Part shown: piece after piece, positions 52,021 to 60,177 of the stretch | Numbering within the stretch: the first letter of the stretch is position 1 | Layout of the letters: each line of letters begins with the position of its first letter | DNA from: an uncultured Paracoccaceae bacterium | GTDB taxonomy: Bacteria > Pseudomonadota > Alphaproteobacteria > Rhodobacterales > Rhodobacteraceae | Assembly (NCBI GenBank): GCA_938005545.1 | Contig: CALKXV010000049.1 | Location: 1 to 64,000, forward strand | Direction of reading: 5' to 3' | Length of the DNA: 64,000 bases | The notes under the pieces: generated by a model | What the model saw: the letters and a program-made list of their open reading frames with translations, nothing else | Told to the model about the DNA's origin: nothing | Database searches by the model: none | Program-made: the position numbers and the translations under genes

Positions 52021-52811
52021 TAGGCTGAATGTGCGCCTGCGGCCAGGCCCCGAACAAACGCCAAAACATCGCTTGGCGATTGTCCTTTCCCGATCAGATC
52101 AACAATGGCCGAACCAACAACGGCGCCGTCGGCAACGCTTGCAATATCGCGGCTGGCCTCTGGTGTTCTGATGCCGAACCCGACAATGACAGGAATATCT
52201 GTCGCCGCCTGAATACGTGCCACTTCGGGGCCAACATCGGTTGCCACGGCGCTGGCCGCACCAGTGATACCTGTGATCGAGACGTAGTACACAAATCCAG
52301 AGGTGTTCTGTAGTACCTTTGGCAGGCGCTTGTTGTCTGTCGTGGGCGTGGCCAACCGGATGAAGTTCAGTCCAGCCGCCTGAGCAGGTATGCAAAGCTC
52401 GCTGTCCTCCTCTGGCGGCAAATCCACCACGATCAATCCATCGATCCCGGCCGCTTTGGCATTGACCAGAAACCGGTCAACGCCGTGGCTATAGATCGGG
52501 TTGTAATAGCCCATCAGCACAATGGGGGTGACATCGTCGTCTTCGCGAAATGCCCGGGCAAGATCCAACGTTTTGTTCAGCGTCATCCCGGCTTCAAGCG
52601 CACGTTGCCCGGCCAATTGGATCGTTGGGCCATCGGCCATCGGATCGGTGAACGGCAGGCCCAATTCGATGATATCGACACCCGCGTCCGGCATGCCTTT
52701 GACGATCTCAAGCGAGGTTTCATAGTCGGGATCGCCCGCCATCACATAGGCCACGAAAGCCTTCTTCCCTTCTGCCTTCAGGGCGGCAAATTTGGCGTCG
52801 ATCCGGGTCAT
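52020..52811 (-). CDS. trpA: Tryptophan synthase alpha chain
   Basis: A 263-residue TIM-barrel subunit that splits indole-3-glycerol phosphate to indole for the beta subunit. Catalytic Glu49 ([11 protein letters not shown]) and Asp60 (PMADGPTIQ) are both present. The phosphate-binding GFGIRTPE is near residue 213 and GSAIVDLI near 235. trpB is not adjacent, so the trp genes are split in this genome. It is divergent from ychF over a 139-base gap. Confidence 0.95.
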   Translation of the reverse strand: MTRIDAKFAALKAEGKKAFVAYVMAGDPDYETSLEIVKGMPDAGVDIIELGLPFTDPMADGPTIQLAGQRALEAGMTLNKTLDLARAFREDDDVTPIVLMGYYNPIYSHGVDRFLVNAKAAGIDGLIVVDLPPEEDSELCIPAQAAGLNFIRLATPTTDNKRLPKVLQNTSGFVYYVSITGITGAASAVATDVGPEVARIQAATDIPVIVGFGIRTPEASRDIASVADGAVVGSAIVDLIGKGQSPSDVLAFVRGLAAGAHSA

Positions 52812-52950
52812 GATGTCATTCCTTTATGGCTGTCACGATCTGCCTGAATTGTGCCCGAAGATCAATCGTCTCTGTTGATTGGTACCAAAACCTTGCACCT
52901 CGCCCCCCTGCCCGCTAAGTCCCCGGCAACAGGTCACAAGGAATACGCCC

Positions 52951-54048
52951 ATGGGCTTTCGAACCGGTATCGTCGGGTTACCGAATGTGGGGAAATCCAC
53001 GCTTTTCAATGCGCTGACCAGAACGGCCGCCGCTCAGGCCGCAAACTTCCCATTTTGCACCATTGAACCCAACGTTGGCGAAGTGGCCGTTCCCGACGCC
53101 CGGCTGGCAAAATTGGCCGACATTGCAAACAGTCAGAACGTTATCCCTGCCCGCATGACTTTCGTTGACATCGCGGGGCTTGTGAAAGGTGCATCCAAAG
53201 GCGAAGGCCTTGGCAATCAATTTTTGGCCAATATCCGTGAATGCGATGCGATTGCCCATGTGTTGCGGTGTTTTGAAGACGGCGACATCACGCACGTCGA
53301 AGGCCGTGTGAACCCCGTCGAAGACGCCGATACCATCGAAACCGAACTGATGCTTGCCGATCTGGAAAGCATCGAAAAACGCCTGCAAAACATTGTGCGC
53401 AAGGTCCGCGGTGGTGACAAAGACGCGGTCTTGCAGGAACGCTTGCTGAAAGAAGCGCAGGCAACCTTGGAAAACGGCCAACCGGCTCGCAAGGTCGAGG
53501 TTTCCGAAGAGGATGCCAAGGCTTGGTCGATGCTGCAACTTCTGACTGCCAAGCCCGTGCTGTTCGTCTGCAACGTCGCCGAAGATGAAGCGTCAGACGG
53601 CAATGCCCATTCCGCAGCCGTTGCGGCCATGGCCGCCGAACAAGGTGCGGGCGCGGTCGTGATTTCGGCAAAGATTGAGGAAGAGATCAGCCAGCTTGAC
53701 GCCGAAGAGGCCGAGATGTTTCTGACCGAAATGGGTCTTGAAGAAGCAGGCCTGGACCGGCTTATTCGCGCGGGCTATCAGCTTTTGGACCTACAGACCT
53801 ATTTCACCGTTGGGCCGAAAGAAGCGCGCGCCTGGACCATCGCAAAAGGCACCCTTGCGCCAGCCGCCGCCGGTGTCATCCATGGCGACTTTGAAAAAGG
53901 CTTTATTCGTGCGGAAACCGTTGCCTATGACGACTATGTGTCTTTGGGCGGCGAAGCACCGGCGCGGGATGCAGGCAAGTTACGCGCAGAAGGCAAAAGC
54001 TATGAAGTGAAAGACGGCGACGTTCTGCACTTCCTCCACTCCGGATAA
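52951..54048 (+). CDS. ychF: Ribosome-binding ATPase YchF
   Basis: A 365-residue Obg-family P-loop ATPase that binds the ribosome and acts in stress and redox control. G1 is GIVGLPNVGKSTLFNALT at the start, with the hydrophobic residue of HAS-type NTPases and FVDIAGLVKGASKGEGLGNQFL as switch region. A coiled coil covers about residues 130-190 and a TGS domain the C terminus (YFTVGPKEARAWTIAKG). The TGS-end motif VLHFLHSG is near the stop, close to the usual FRFNV. ATG 52951 starts the conserved MGFRTGIVGLP. Usually near pth/rplY; not here. Confidence 0.95.
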   Translation: MGFRTGIVGLPNVGKSTLFNALTRTAAAQAANFPFCTIEPNVGEVAVPDARLAKLADIANSQNVIPARMTFVDIAGLVKGASKGEGLGNQFLANIRECDAIAHVLRCFEDGDITHVEGRVNPVEDADTIETELMLADLESIEKRLQNIVRKVRGGDKDAVLQERLLKEAQATLENGQPARKVEVSEEDAKAWSMLQLLTAKPVLFVCNVAEDEASDGNAHSAAVAAMAAEQGAGAVVISAKIEEEISQLDAEEAEMFLTEMGLEEAGLDRLIRAGYQLLDLQTYFTVGPKEARAWTIAKGTLAPAAAGVIHGDFEKGFIRAETVAYDDYVSLGGEAPARDAGKLRAEGKSYEVKDGDVLHFLHSG

Positions 54049-54175
54049 TTCGAGAATGGCGTTTTGTGTCTGGTTCTGCCTTCTTTAGCGGTCATGCCGA
54101 CCATCCTGCGCCACAGATGTAAATTGTAGCGCTTCGCACTTGAACTGTTCGTACGACGCACCCTAACCTTCTGGC

Positions 54176-55270
54176 ATGACAACTGGTTTCTTTTGGGATG
54201 AGCGGTGCTTTTGGCACTCGGGCGGAAATTACTCCTTTATGTTGCCTGCGGGCGGATTGGTGCAGCCGGGTGGCGGATTGCCGGAAAGCCCCGAAACCAA
54301 ACGCCGGCTCAAGAACCTGATGGATGTGACGGGTCTGCTGGCCGAGCTGGACACGCCAAAGTCAGATCCGGTCACCCGCGCAGATTTGTTACGCGTTCAT
54401 CCCGCTGATTTTCTGGACGAATTCGAAAAGACCGCAAAAGCAGGCGGCGGCGAAACCGGCATGCGGGCCCCCTATGGTCCGGATGGTTTTGACATTGCGA
54501 CCCTGTCGGCCGGATTGGCCAAGAACGCGCTGTTTCATGTGTTGGACGGCGCCCACCAGAACGCCTATGCCCTGTCGCGACCACCGGGGCACCATTGTTT
54601 GCCGGATTGGCAGAACGGATTTTGTCTGCTTGCCAACATCGCCATTGCCGTCGAGGTCGCGATTGCCCAGCAAAAGGCAAGCAAGATCGCTGTACTGGAT
54701 TGGGATGTGCACCATGGAAACGGGACCGAAGCGATTTTTTACGACCGCGCCGATGTGCTGACCGTCTCGGTTCATCAAGACCGGAACTATCCGATGGACA
54801 CAGGCGCATTCGCGGATCGTGGCGAGGGTGCGGGCGCGGGGTTCAACCTGAATGTGCCCCTGCCTGCGGGCACCGGCCACAAGGGGTATATGTCAGCGCT
54901 GAACCGCCTGATCATCCCGAAAATCCGCGCGTTTCAGCCCGACGTTCTGATCATCGCCTGCGGGTTTGACGCCGCCGCCTTTGATCCTTTGGGTCGTATG
55001 TTGGCCAGCGTCGAGACGTTTCGTGAGATGACGCGCGCTGTGATGGAGTTGGCCAGCGAGGTTTGCAACGGGCGTTTGGTGATGGTTCACGAAGGCGGGT
55101 ATTCCGAAGCCTATGTTCCCTTTTGCGGCCACGCTGTTGTCGCCGAAATGGCAGGTAGCGACATCGACGCGCCCGATGCTTTCAAAGAGACATTGATCAA
55201 ACGGCAACCAGATGCCCGGTTTGATGCCTATCTTGACGGGATTATTGCTGAAATGGTGGCCACGCTTTAG
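54176..55270 (+). CDS. Class II histone-deacetylase-like amidohydrolase
   Basis: A 364-residue zinc amidohydrolase of the arginase-deacetylase fold. SRPPGHHCLPD near residue 137 carries the catalytic His pair, LDWDVHHGNGTEAIF near 175 and IACGFDAAAFDPLG near 262 hold the zinc ligands, and HEGGYSEAY near 308 the late Tyr. Bacterial relatives deacetylate polyamines or other acylamides; histones are not the substrate. Nothing nearby points to one substrate (the agmatinase-like gene is 35 kb away). It appears to be a single gene with an AT-rich start region. Confidence 0.9.
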   Translation: MTTGFFWDERCFWHSGGNYSFMLPAGGLVQPGGGLPESPETKRRLKNLMDVTGLLAELDTPKSDPVTRADLLRVHPADFLDEFEKTAKAGGGETGMRAPYGPDGFDIATLSAGLAKNALFHVLDGAHQNAYALSRPPGHHCLPDWQNGFCLLANIAIAVEVAIAQQKASKIAVLDWDVHHGNGTEAIFYDRADVLTVSVHQDRNYPMDTGAFADRGEGAGAGFNLNVPLPAGTGHKGYMSALNRLIIPKIRAFQPDVLIIACGFDAAAFDPLGRMLASVETFREMTRAVMELASEVCNGRLVMVHEGGYSEAYVPFCGHAVVAEMAGSDIDAPDAFKETLIKRQPDARFDAYLDGIIAEMVATL

Positions 55271-55332
55271 GCCTGCACTGGTAATTCGCGCGCACCGCCC
55301 TTACGTCACCAGAAACCCGAAAAGGAGGCATC

Positions 55333-55911
55333 ATGCCCGATCCGAACCCCGGCGCCCTTGGTTTTTTGGAAACGCGCCGATCGCGACCTGCAAAGACGCT
55401 AAGCGGTCCGACCCCGGATCGCGAAGCCTTGCGCCAATTGCTGAAAGTTGCGGCACGCGCACCGGATCATGGCAAACTGGAACCCTGGCGGTTTCTGGTT
55501 CTGGCCAAGCCCGCCCTGGACCGTTTGGCGGCCAGCATTCCAGAATGCGGTGCGACCCTTGGCATAGAACTGGGCAAGATCGAAAAGGCCGAAGCCGAAT
55601 ATGCCTTGGCCGAGCTTGCAGTTGTCGTTGTCGCCAGCCCGAAACCTTCGGACAAAGTGCCCGAGATTGAACAAACACTGTCCGCCGGTGCCGTTTGCAT
55701 GCAGCTTTTGAACGCTTGTCTTGCCGCTGGTTGGGGGGCGAATTGGTTGTCGGGCTGGGCGAGCCACGATCGCGATTGGCGCGAGCGAAACCTTGGGTTA
55801 ATGCCCCACGAATGGATTGCTGGCATCATCCATATTGGCACCGAATCCAGCGCACCGCCTGAACGGCCCCGGCCCGATCTGGATGCCATCACAGAATGGA
55901 TCGACAGATGA
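55333..55911 (+). CDS. Nitroreductase-family flavoprotein
   Basis: A 192-residue FMN-dependent oxidoreductase of the small YdjA-like nitroreductase group. FLETRRSRPAKTL near residue 12 and AARAPDHGKLEPWRFLVL near 40 are FMN-binding segments, and GAVCMQLLNACLAAGWGANWLSGW near 120 is the dimer/FMN helix. HIGTESSAPPERPRPDLDAI is a usual C terminus. Physiological substrate unknown. ATG 55333 follows AAAGGAGG, an excellent site. Its stop overlaps the next gene start. Confidence 0.9.
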   Translation: MPDPNPGALGFLETRRSRPAKTLSGPTPDREALRQLLKVAARAPDHGKLEPWRFLVLAKPALDRLAASIPECGATLGIELGKIEKAEAEYALAELAVVVVASPKPSDKVPEIEQTLSAGAVCMQLLNACLAAGWGANWLSGWASHDRDWRERNLGLMPHEWIAGIIHIGTESSAPPERPRPDLDAITEWIDR

Positions 55912-56594
55912 TCCCCGCGTCATTTTTTGCCGCGTTAGGTCAAATCGGTGATCCAAAGTTTCGCTGGGTTCTGATCAAGGGCGTTGGGCTGACAGTTTTA
56001 TTGTTGGCCGGTCTTTATGCATTTGTGTTCTTTGGGGTGCGCTTTTTGTTGCCCGATACATTCTCTTTGCCATGGATTGGCGAAGTGACCGTGGTGCAAA
56101 CCCTGCTGTCTTGGGGATCGCTGATCCTGATGGTTATCCTCTCGGTGTTCCTGATGGTCCCGGTCGCATCGGCCTTCACAGGTATCTTTCTGGACGAGGT
56201 CGCGGACGCCGTGGAGGCGCGCCATTATCCACATCTTGGTCCGGCACCGCATGTGGCGCTGGCCGATACCATTCGGGAATCACTTATTTTCCTTGGCATC
56301 ATCGTCGTTGCGAACCTAGGTGCACTGCTGTTCTATTTTACGCCACTGGCTCCGTTCGTCTTCTTTGGCGTCAACGGTTTCCTTCTGGGGCGTGAGTACT
56401 TTCGCATGATTGCAGTCCGCCGTATGGGACGACACGAAGCCGGTCAGTTGTTTCGACGGAATTTTCTGACGATCTGGGCCGCGGGTGCCTTGATGGTGAT
56501 GCCGCTGACCATTCCGGTCCTGAACCTTGTGATCCCGATCTTAGGGGCGGCGACGTTCACTCATCTATACCACCGGATCGTTAAGACGGCTTAG
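55908..56594 (+). CDS. CysZ-like (EI24-domain) membrane protein
   Basis: A 228-residue inner-membrane protein of the EI24/CysZ family, with about four to six hydrophobic segments (FRWVLIKGVGLTVLLLAGLYAFVFFGV first). The DEVADAVEARHYPHLGPAP motif near residue 105 and the FVFFGVNGFLLGREYFRMIAVRR segment near 155 are family hallmarks. E. coli CysZ takes up sulfate; no cys genes are nearby, so the substrate is open. ATG 55908 overlaps the nitroreductase stop (ATGA), giving a two-gene unit. It converges on the TetR gene with a 4-base overlap. Confidence 0.85.
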   Translation: MIPASFFAALGQIGDPKFRWVLIKGVGLTVLLLAGLYAFVFFGVRFLLPDTFSLPWIGEVTVVQTLLSWGSLILMVILSVFLMVPVASAFTGIFLDEVADAVEARHYPHLGPAPHVALADTIRESLIFLGIIVVANLGALLFYFTPLAPFVFFGVNGFLLGREYFRMIAVRRMGRHEAGQLFRRNFLTIWAAGALMVMPLTIPVLNLVIPILGAATFTHLYHRIVKTA

Positions 56595-57187
56595 GCCACA
56601 CGCAGGGCTTCCACACCGATTGCCAAATCTTCGGCCAGATCGCGCACCATATCGGCGCTGTCGCTGCGTTGTGCAAATGTGCGCAGACCAATGACATCTG
56701 ATTGGAACTTGATCCCCAGACGTTCGGGATTGGCATCGGGTGCAATTTCGCCCTTGGCTTGCGCCGCACGAAAGCCCGCGATGAAGCGCGCACCTGCCTC
56801 TTCGATCAAACGTTCGGCCAGTTGGCGCGCTGGTGCATCTTTGTCGGGATGTTCAAGGATGGTTTTGACCAACATACAGGCCTGCGACGGGCGCTCTGCA
56901 TCGCAAAGCGTGCCCAAGCTGCGGGCATGGGCCACAAGGCTGTTCAGCGGCGAATCTGTTGCTTGCAGCGCTGCCTCCAAATCTCCCCCAGACGTTTTGG
57001 CGTAGTCCATCAGCGCTTCTGCAAACAGCGCTTCTTTTGAGTGAAACGCGGCATAAATGCTGCCCGGTTTCAGTTCCAGCGCCGCCTCCAGATCTTTCAA
57101 AGAAGTCGCGTGGAACCCTTTGCGCCAAAACAAATCCCGCGCGCGGGTGATGATTTCGTCTCGGTCAAAAGTCGGTTTTCGGGCCAT
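56591..57187 (-). CDS. TetR/AcrR-family regulator with three linked operators
   Basis: A 198-residue TetR-type repressor. The helix-turn-helix spans about residues 10-55 (GFHATSLKDLEAALELKPGSIYAAFHSKEALF), and the C-terminal effector domain resembles the AcrR/TetR_C_16-type subgroup (DAERPSQACMLVKTILEH). The gene is divergent from a carboxymuconolactone decarboxylase-family gene. The 118 bases between them hold three nearly identical 16-bp palindromes, which makes control of both genes by this protein very likely. The inducer is unknown. Confidence 0.92.
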   Translation of the reverse strand: MARKPTFDRDEIITRARDLFWRKGFHATSLKDLEAALELKPGSIYAAFHSKEALFAEALMDYAKTSGGDLEAALQATDSPLNSLVAHARSLGTLCDAERPSQACMLVKTILEHPDKDAPARQLAERLIEEAGARFIAGFRAAQAKGEIAPDANPERLGIKFQSDVIGLRTFAQRSDSADMVRDLAEDLAIGVEALRVA

Positions 57188-57202
57188 GGTTTTTGCTCAC
57201 AG

Positions 57203-57282
57203 TTGAGTGATCGCTCAAAATATAGCTTGAATGATCGCTCAAGTAAAGTTAGTTCGATGGCAGCACTTGAGCAATCACTCAA
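57203..57282. promoter_or_regulatory. Three TetR operators (TTGAGTGATCACTCAA type)
   Basis: Site 1 TTGAGTGATCGCTCAA is at 57203-57218, site 2 TTGAATGATCGCTCAA at 57227-57242, and site 3 TTGAGCAATCACTCAA at 57267-57282. The half-site TTGAGTGA / TCACTCAA is the type known for TetR regulators that recognise a TGA(G/A)TGA-like half. Sites 1 and 2 start 24 bases apart, 2 and 3 start 40 bases apart. They fill the divergent region between the TetR gene and the CMD gene. Confidence 0.93.
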
Positions 57283-57305
57283 ATTTGACCCCAAAGGAAA
57301 CCAAA

Positions 57306-57863
57306 ATGACTGACTTCCCACTCCACACCGTTGAAAGCGCTCCCGAAGCTTCAAAACCATTGTTGGAAAAATCTTTGGCTGCGTTTGGTCGCGTTCCCGG
57401 TTTGCACGGCACGATGGCAGAAGCGCCGGCATTGCTGGAGGGCTATCAGATCCTGCACAAACTATTCGCCGAAAACACCAGCTTTGACGCAGACGAGTTG
57501 ACTGTCGTTTGGCAGGCCATCAACGTCGAACACGCCTGTCACTATTGTGTTCCCGCCCACACTGGCATCGCCAAGATGATGGGTGTCGACGACGGGATCT
57601 CTGACGCTTTGCGCAATGAAACCGCCCTGCCGACGCCGCGCTTAGAAGCTTTGCGCACCTTTACGCTTCAAATGGTCCGCTCGCGCGGCAACGCGACAGA
57701 CGGCGAAGTGCAGGCCTTCCTTGATGCGGGCTTTACCAAGCAGCAGGTCTTGGAAGTCGTCCTGGGCATCGCGCAAAAAGTCATGTCGAACTACACAAAC
57801 CACCTTGCAGAAACGCCCGTCGACGAGGTGATGCAGAAGTTTAACTGGAACAAAGCAGCCTAA
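57306..57863 (+). CDS. Carboxymuconolactone decarboxylase/AhpD-family protein
   Basis: A 185-residue AhpD-fold protein. The redox motif HACHYCVPAHTGIAKM near residue 78 has the CxxC with the downstream His of peroxidase-type members. The second half TKQQVLEVVLGIAQKVMSNYTNHLAET near 145 is typical of the alkylhydroperoxidase-like group with unknown donor. Decarboxylase activity is not implied by the family name. ATG 57306 follows AAAGGAA. It is controlled from the divergent region with three TetR palindromes, so a peroxide- or electrophile-induced function is a reasonable inference. Confidence 0.9.
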   Translation: MTDFPLHTVESAPEASKPLLEKSLAAFGRVPGLHGTMAEAPALLEGYQILHKLFAENTSFDADELTVVWQAINVEHACHYCVPAHTGIAKMMGVDDGISDALRNETALPTPRLEALRTFTLQMVRSRGNATDGEVQAFLDAGFTKQQVLEVVLGIAQKVMSNYTNHLAETPVDEVMQKFNWNKAA

Positions 57864-57876
57864 GGCTTCAAAACTT

Positions 57877-57900
57877 CGGGCCCTTGGAAACGAGGGCCCG
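57877..57900. terminator. Bidirectional hairpin with GAAA tetraloop
   Basis: CGGGCCCTTG (57877-57886) pairs with CGAGGGCCCG (57891-57900), including one G-T/G-U pair, around the GNRA tetraloop GAAA. It sits between the convergent CMD and DUF1467 genes, 14 bases after one stop and 4 bases before the other. No T run follows, so termination efficiency is uncertain. Confidence 0.65.
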
Positions 57901-57903
57901 GCG

Positions 57904-58188
57904 TCACTCGGCGGCAGGCGATTCCATGCGATTGAACATGTCCAGATCGCGGACCGAGATGCCGCCCCACAGAATGATCACCACCAAAAGCCCCCAAATT
58001 GGCACCGACACAAACGTCGTCATCCGGGCCTTTCGACGCATCGAAAAGCTTGACGCAGGCGATCCGGCATGGGTTCCCTCGACTTTTTCACCGGCATCGC
58101 CTTGGGTTTCCAACCGGATCGGCAGCACGACAAAAAGCACCATGAACCAGACGACAGCGAACAGGACGAGTGCGGAAACGATGCTCAT
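57904..58188 (-). CDS. DUF1467 membrane protein
   Basis: A 94-residue protein with two membrane segments (SALVLFAVVWFMVLFVVLPI and FVSVPIWGLLVVIILWGGI) linked by a polar loop (RLETQGDAGEKVEGTHAGSPAS). The RLETQG...G...G.P pattern after the first segment is the DUF1467 hallmark of alphaproteobacteria. Function is unknown. The start overlaps the stop of the mce gene (TGATG), an arrangement often seen for this family, so the two are translated together. Confidence 0.88.
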   Translation of the reverse strand: MSIVSALVLFAVVWFMVLFVVLPIRLETQGDAGEKVEGTHAGSPASSFSMRRKARMTTFVSVPIWGLLVVIILWGGISVRDLDMFNRMESPAAE

Positions 58189-58592
58189 CAGACTTCCTCC
58201 AGTTCAACTAAAGTGCCGTTGAAATCCTTTGGATGCAGGAACAAAACCGGCTTCCCATGTGCGCCGATTTTCGGCTCACCATCGCCCAGAACCCGTGCGC
58301 CCGAGGCGCTGAGTGTTGCCGCAGCGGCCCGGATATCTTCGACTTCGTAACAAATGTGATGAATGCCGCCAGCCGGGTTTTTCTTTAGAAATCCGGCAAT
58401 TGGCGATGCATCACCCAAGGGGTAAAGCAGTTCGATCTTGGTGTTGGGCAGCGTGATAAAGACAACTGTGACCCCGTGATCGGGCTCGTCTTGCGGCGCA
58501 CCAACGTCGGCCCCCAGAACACCGGCGTATTGCGCCGCCGCGGCCTTTAGATCGGGCACGGCAATGGCCACGTGGTTCAATCGTCCAATCAT
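58188..58592 (-). CDS. mce: Methylmalonyl-CoA epimerase
   Basis: A 134-residue vicinal-oxygen-chelate fold enzyme that interconverts the two epimers of methylmalonyl-CoA in propionate breakdown. MIGRLNHVAIAVPDL carries the first metal His, GGIHHICYEVEDI near residue 78 the second, and HPKDFNGTLVELEEV the terminal Glu. ATG 58592 is preferred to an upstream in-frame start at 58610. Mutase genes are not adjacent. It is co-transcribed with DUF1467. Confidence 0.93.
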   Translation of the reverse strand: MIGRLNHVAIAVPDLKAAAAQYAGVLGADVGAPQDEPDHGVTVVFITLPNTKIELLYPLGDASPIAGFLKKNPAGGIHHICYEVEDIRAAAATLSASGARVLGDGEPKIGAHGKPVLFLHPKDFNGTLVELEEV

Positions 58593-58737
58593 CCAAGAAC
58601 ACTCCTTCAACAGGTCTTAAGAGTTATGGTGCCGCACCTCGTGGGGAACAAGAGACATGCCGCCGCACGTGTCGATTAACGGTGCATTAGCCATTCCCGG
58701 TAAAATTGGAAGGTGAACTCGCTCGAAAGGCAACGGA

Positions 58738-59454
58738 ATGCCCGAATCGCTCGAAGACCTCATCATGCTTCAACCGCCCACGGCGGAACGCCCGCTTTTG
58801 GGCACCATCGTCCTTGTGGTCGAAGACAGCCGACGCGCCTGCGAAGTCTTGCGACTGATCTGCCAACGTTCCGGTGCGCGGATCAGACGGGCCGAAAGCC
58901 TCGCTTCGGCCGAACGGCACTTGCGCACTTATCGGCCGCGGATTGCGGTGATCGATCTTGGCCTGCCCGACGGTTCGGGTCTGGATTTGATCGAAAAGCT
59001 GGCGCGTCCTGAATCCGGGATCGACGGGATCATTGCGATGTCAGGCGACGACACCTTGCAAGAAGCGGCGATCCAGGCGGGCGCGCATGTCTTTTTGGCC
59101 AAACCGCTGGTGTCGGTGTCGCATTTTCAAACGATCGCCTTGAACCTGTTGCCAGAAAAACTGCGCCCGGCGCGGGTATCGCGCCCCTCGACAGACACCA
59201 TCACACCCGATCCTGTGGCGCTTCGCGATGATCTTGCCTTGGCCGCTGACCTTCTGCGCACCAATCCCGACACCGCCACACTCGATTATCTTGGCGGCTT
59301 TCTTGCCAGCCTTGGCAAAGACGCTGGTGACAAGGCATTGGTACGACTTGGTGACATGGTGCGCGGCATCAATGCGCCTGGATCAAACAGCGCAAAGCCA
59401 AGCGATCTGGCGCGCGCCGTCGAAGACCGGATGAGCGACGTACAGGCTGTGTAA
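58738..59454 (+). CDS. Receiver-domain protein with novel C-terminal region
   Basis: A 238-residue protein. Residues about 22-145 form a CheY-like receiver: acidic pair Glu29-Asp30 (VVEDSRR), phospho-Asp73 (VIDLGLPDGSG), Ser102 (AMSGDD) and Lys122 (FLAKPL). The last about 85 residues have no DNA-binding or enzyme motif that I can see. They look helical (LALAADLLRTNPDTATLDYLGG, ALVRLGDMVRGINA) and have no His suitable for phosphotransfer. No histidine kinase gene is adjacent. It may act by protein contact. A promoter region of 145 bases separates it from mce. Confidence 0.87.
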   Translation: MPESLEDLIMLQPPTAERPLLGTIVLVVEDSRRACEVLRLICQRSGARIRRAESLASAERHLRTYRPRIAVIDLGLPDGSGLDLIEKLARPESGIDGIIAMSGDDTLQEAAIQAGAHVFLAKPLVSVSHFQTIALNLLPEKLRPARVSRPSTDTITPDPVALRDDLALAADLLRTNPDTATLDYLGGFLASLGKDAGDKALVRLGDMVRGINAPGSNSAKPSDLARAVEDRMSDVQAV

Positions 59455-59532
59455 AACCAACAGCCAAGGACTTGCCTTAGGGAATATGTTCTCATAATGT
59501 TCCACTGGCCTTTCGGCACAGGACAGATCATC

Positions 59533-60174
59533 ATGTTGGATATGGGGCAGGACGCAGCACAAGATTTGGCCAAGTTTTTGGGGAAAGACCGGTTCAGCAC
59601 CGTTCTTGCCGACCCGCCTTGGCGTTTTGTGAACCGGACGGGAAAAGTTGCCCCCGAACACAAGCGTCTCGCCCGTTATCCAACGATGGAACTGGACGAT
59701 ATCTGTGCCCTTCCCGTCGCGAACCAATTGGAAGACCGCGCGCATTGCTACCTTTGGGTGCCGAATGCACTTTTGCCGGACGGTCTTCAGGTGCTGTCGG
59801 CTTGGGGATTTGAATACAAATCCAACATTGTCTGGCACAAAATTCGCAAAGATGGTGGATCAGATGGGCGCGGCGTTGGGTTTTATTTCCGAAACGTCAC
59901 CGAAGTTCTTCTGTTCGGCACCCGTGGCAAAAACGTCCGCACCGAGGCACCGGGCCGTCGGCAGGTCAATATGATCCAAAGCCGTAAGCGCGAACATTCG
60001 CGCAAACCCGACGAGCAATATCGCATCATCGAGGATTGTTCCTGGGGTCCATACCTGGAGCTTTTTGGTCGCGGCATTCGCGACGGTTGGACGGTTTGGG
60101 GCAATCAGGCCGATGCCGACTACAAGCCCGACTGGAAAACTTACGCCCATAATTCCGGTGTGGCCGCCGAATAG
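59533..60174 (+). CDS. MT-A70 family adenine-specific DNA methyltransferase
   Basis: A 213-residue (or 225 from ATG 59497) SAM-dependent methyltransferase. The catalytic motif is LADPPWRF near residue 26, the DPPW form of MT-A70 N6-adenine enzymes. Further family parts are YPTMELDDICALPV near 55, CYLWVPNALL near 75, WHKIRKDGG, RNVTEVLLFGTRG near 122, and the C-terminal YLELFGRGIRDGWTVWGNQ that closes the SAM site. The start is undecided: 59533 has AGGACAG upstream. It faces a BglII/BstYI-type endonuclease gene, stop codons 3 bases apart, so it is most likely the modification half of a restriction-modification pair. Confidence 0.9.
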   Translation: MLDMGQDAAQDLAKFLGKDRFSTVLADPPWRFVNRTGKVAPEHKRLARYPTMELDDICALPVANQLEDRAHCYLWVPNALLPDGLQVLSAWGFEYKSNIVWHKIRKDGGSDGRGVGFYFRNVTEVLLFGTRGKNVRTEAPGRRQVNMIQSRKREHSRKPDEQYRIIEDCSWGPYLELFGRGIRDGWTVWGNQADADYKPDWKTYAHNSGVAAE

Positions 60175-60177
60175 ACG

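Noticed and set aside
59533-60174. MT-A70 gene as a stand-alone phage-type methyltransferase
   Set aside because: No phage genes surround it, and a restriction endonuclease gene is directly opposed, so an R-M pair is the simpler reading.
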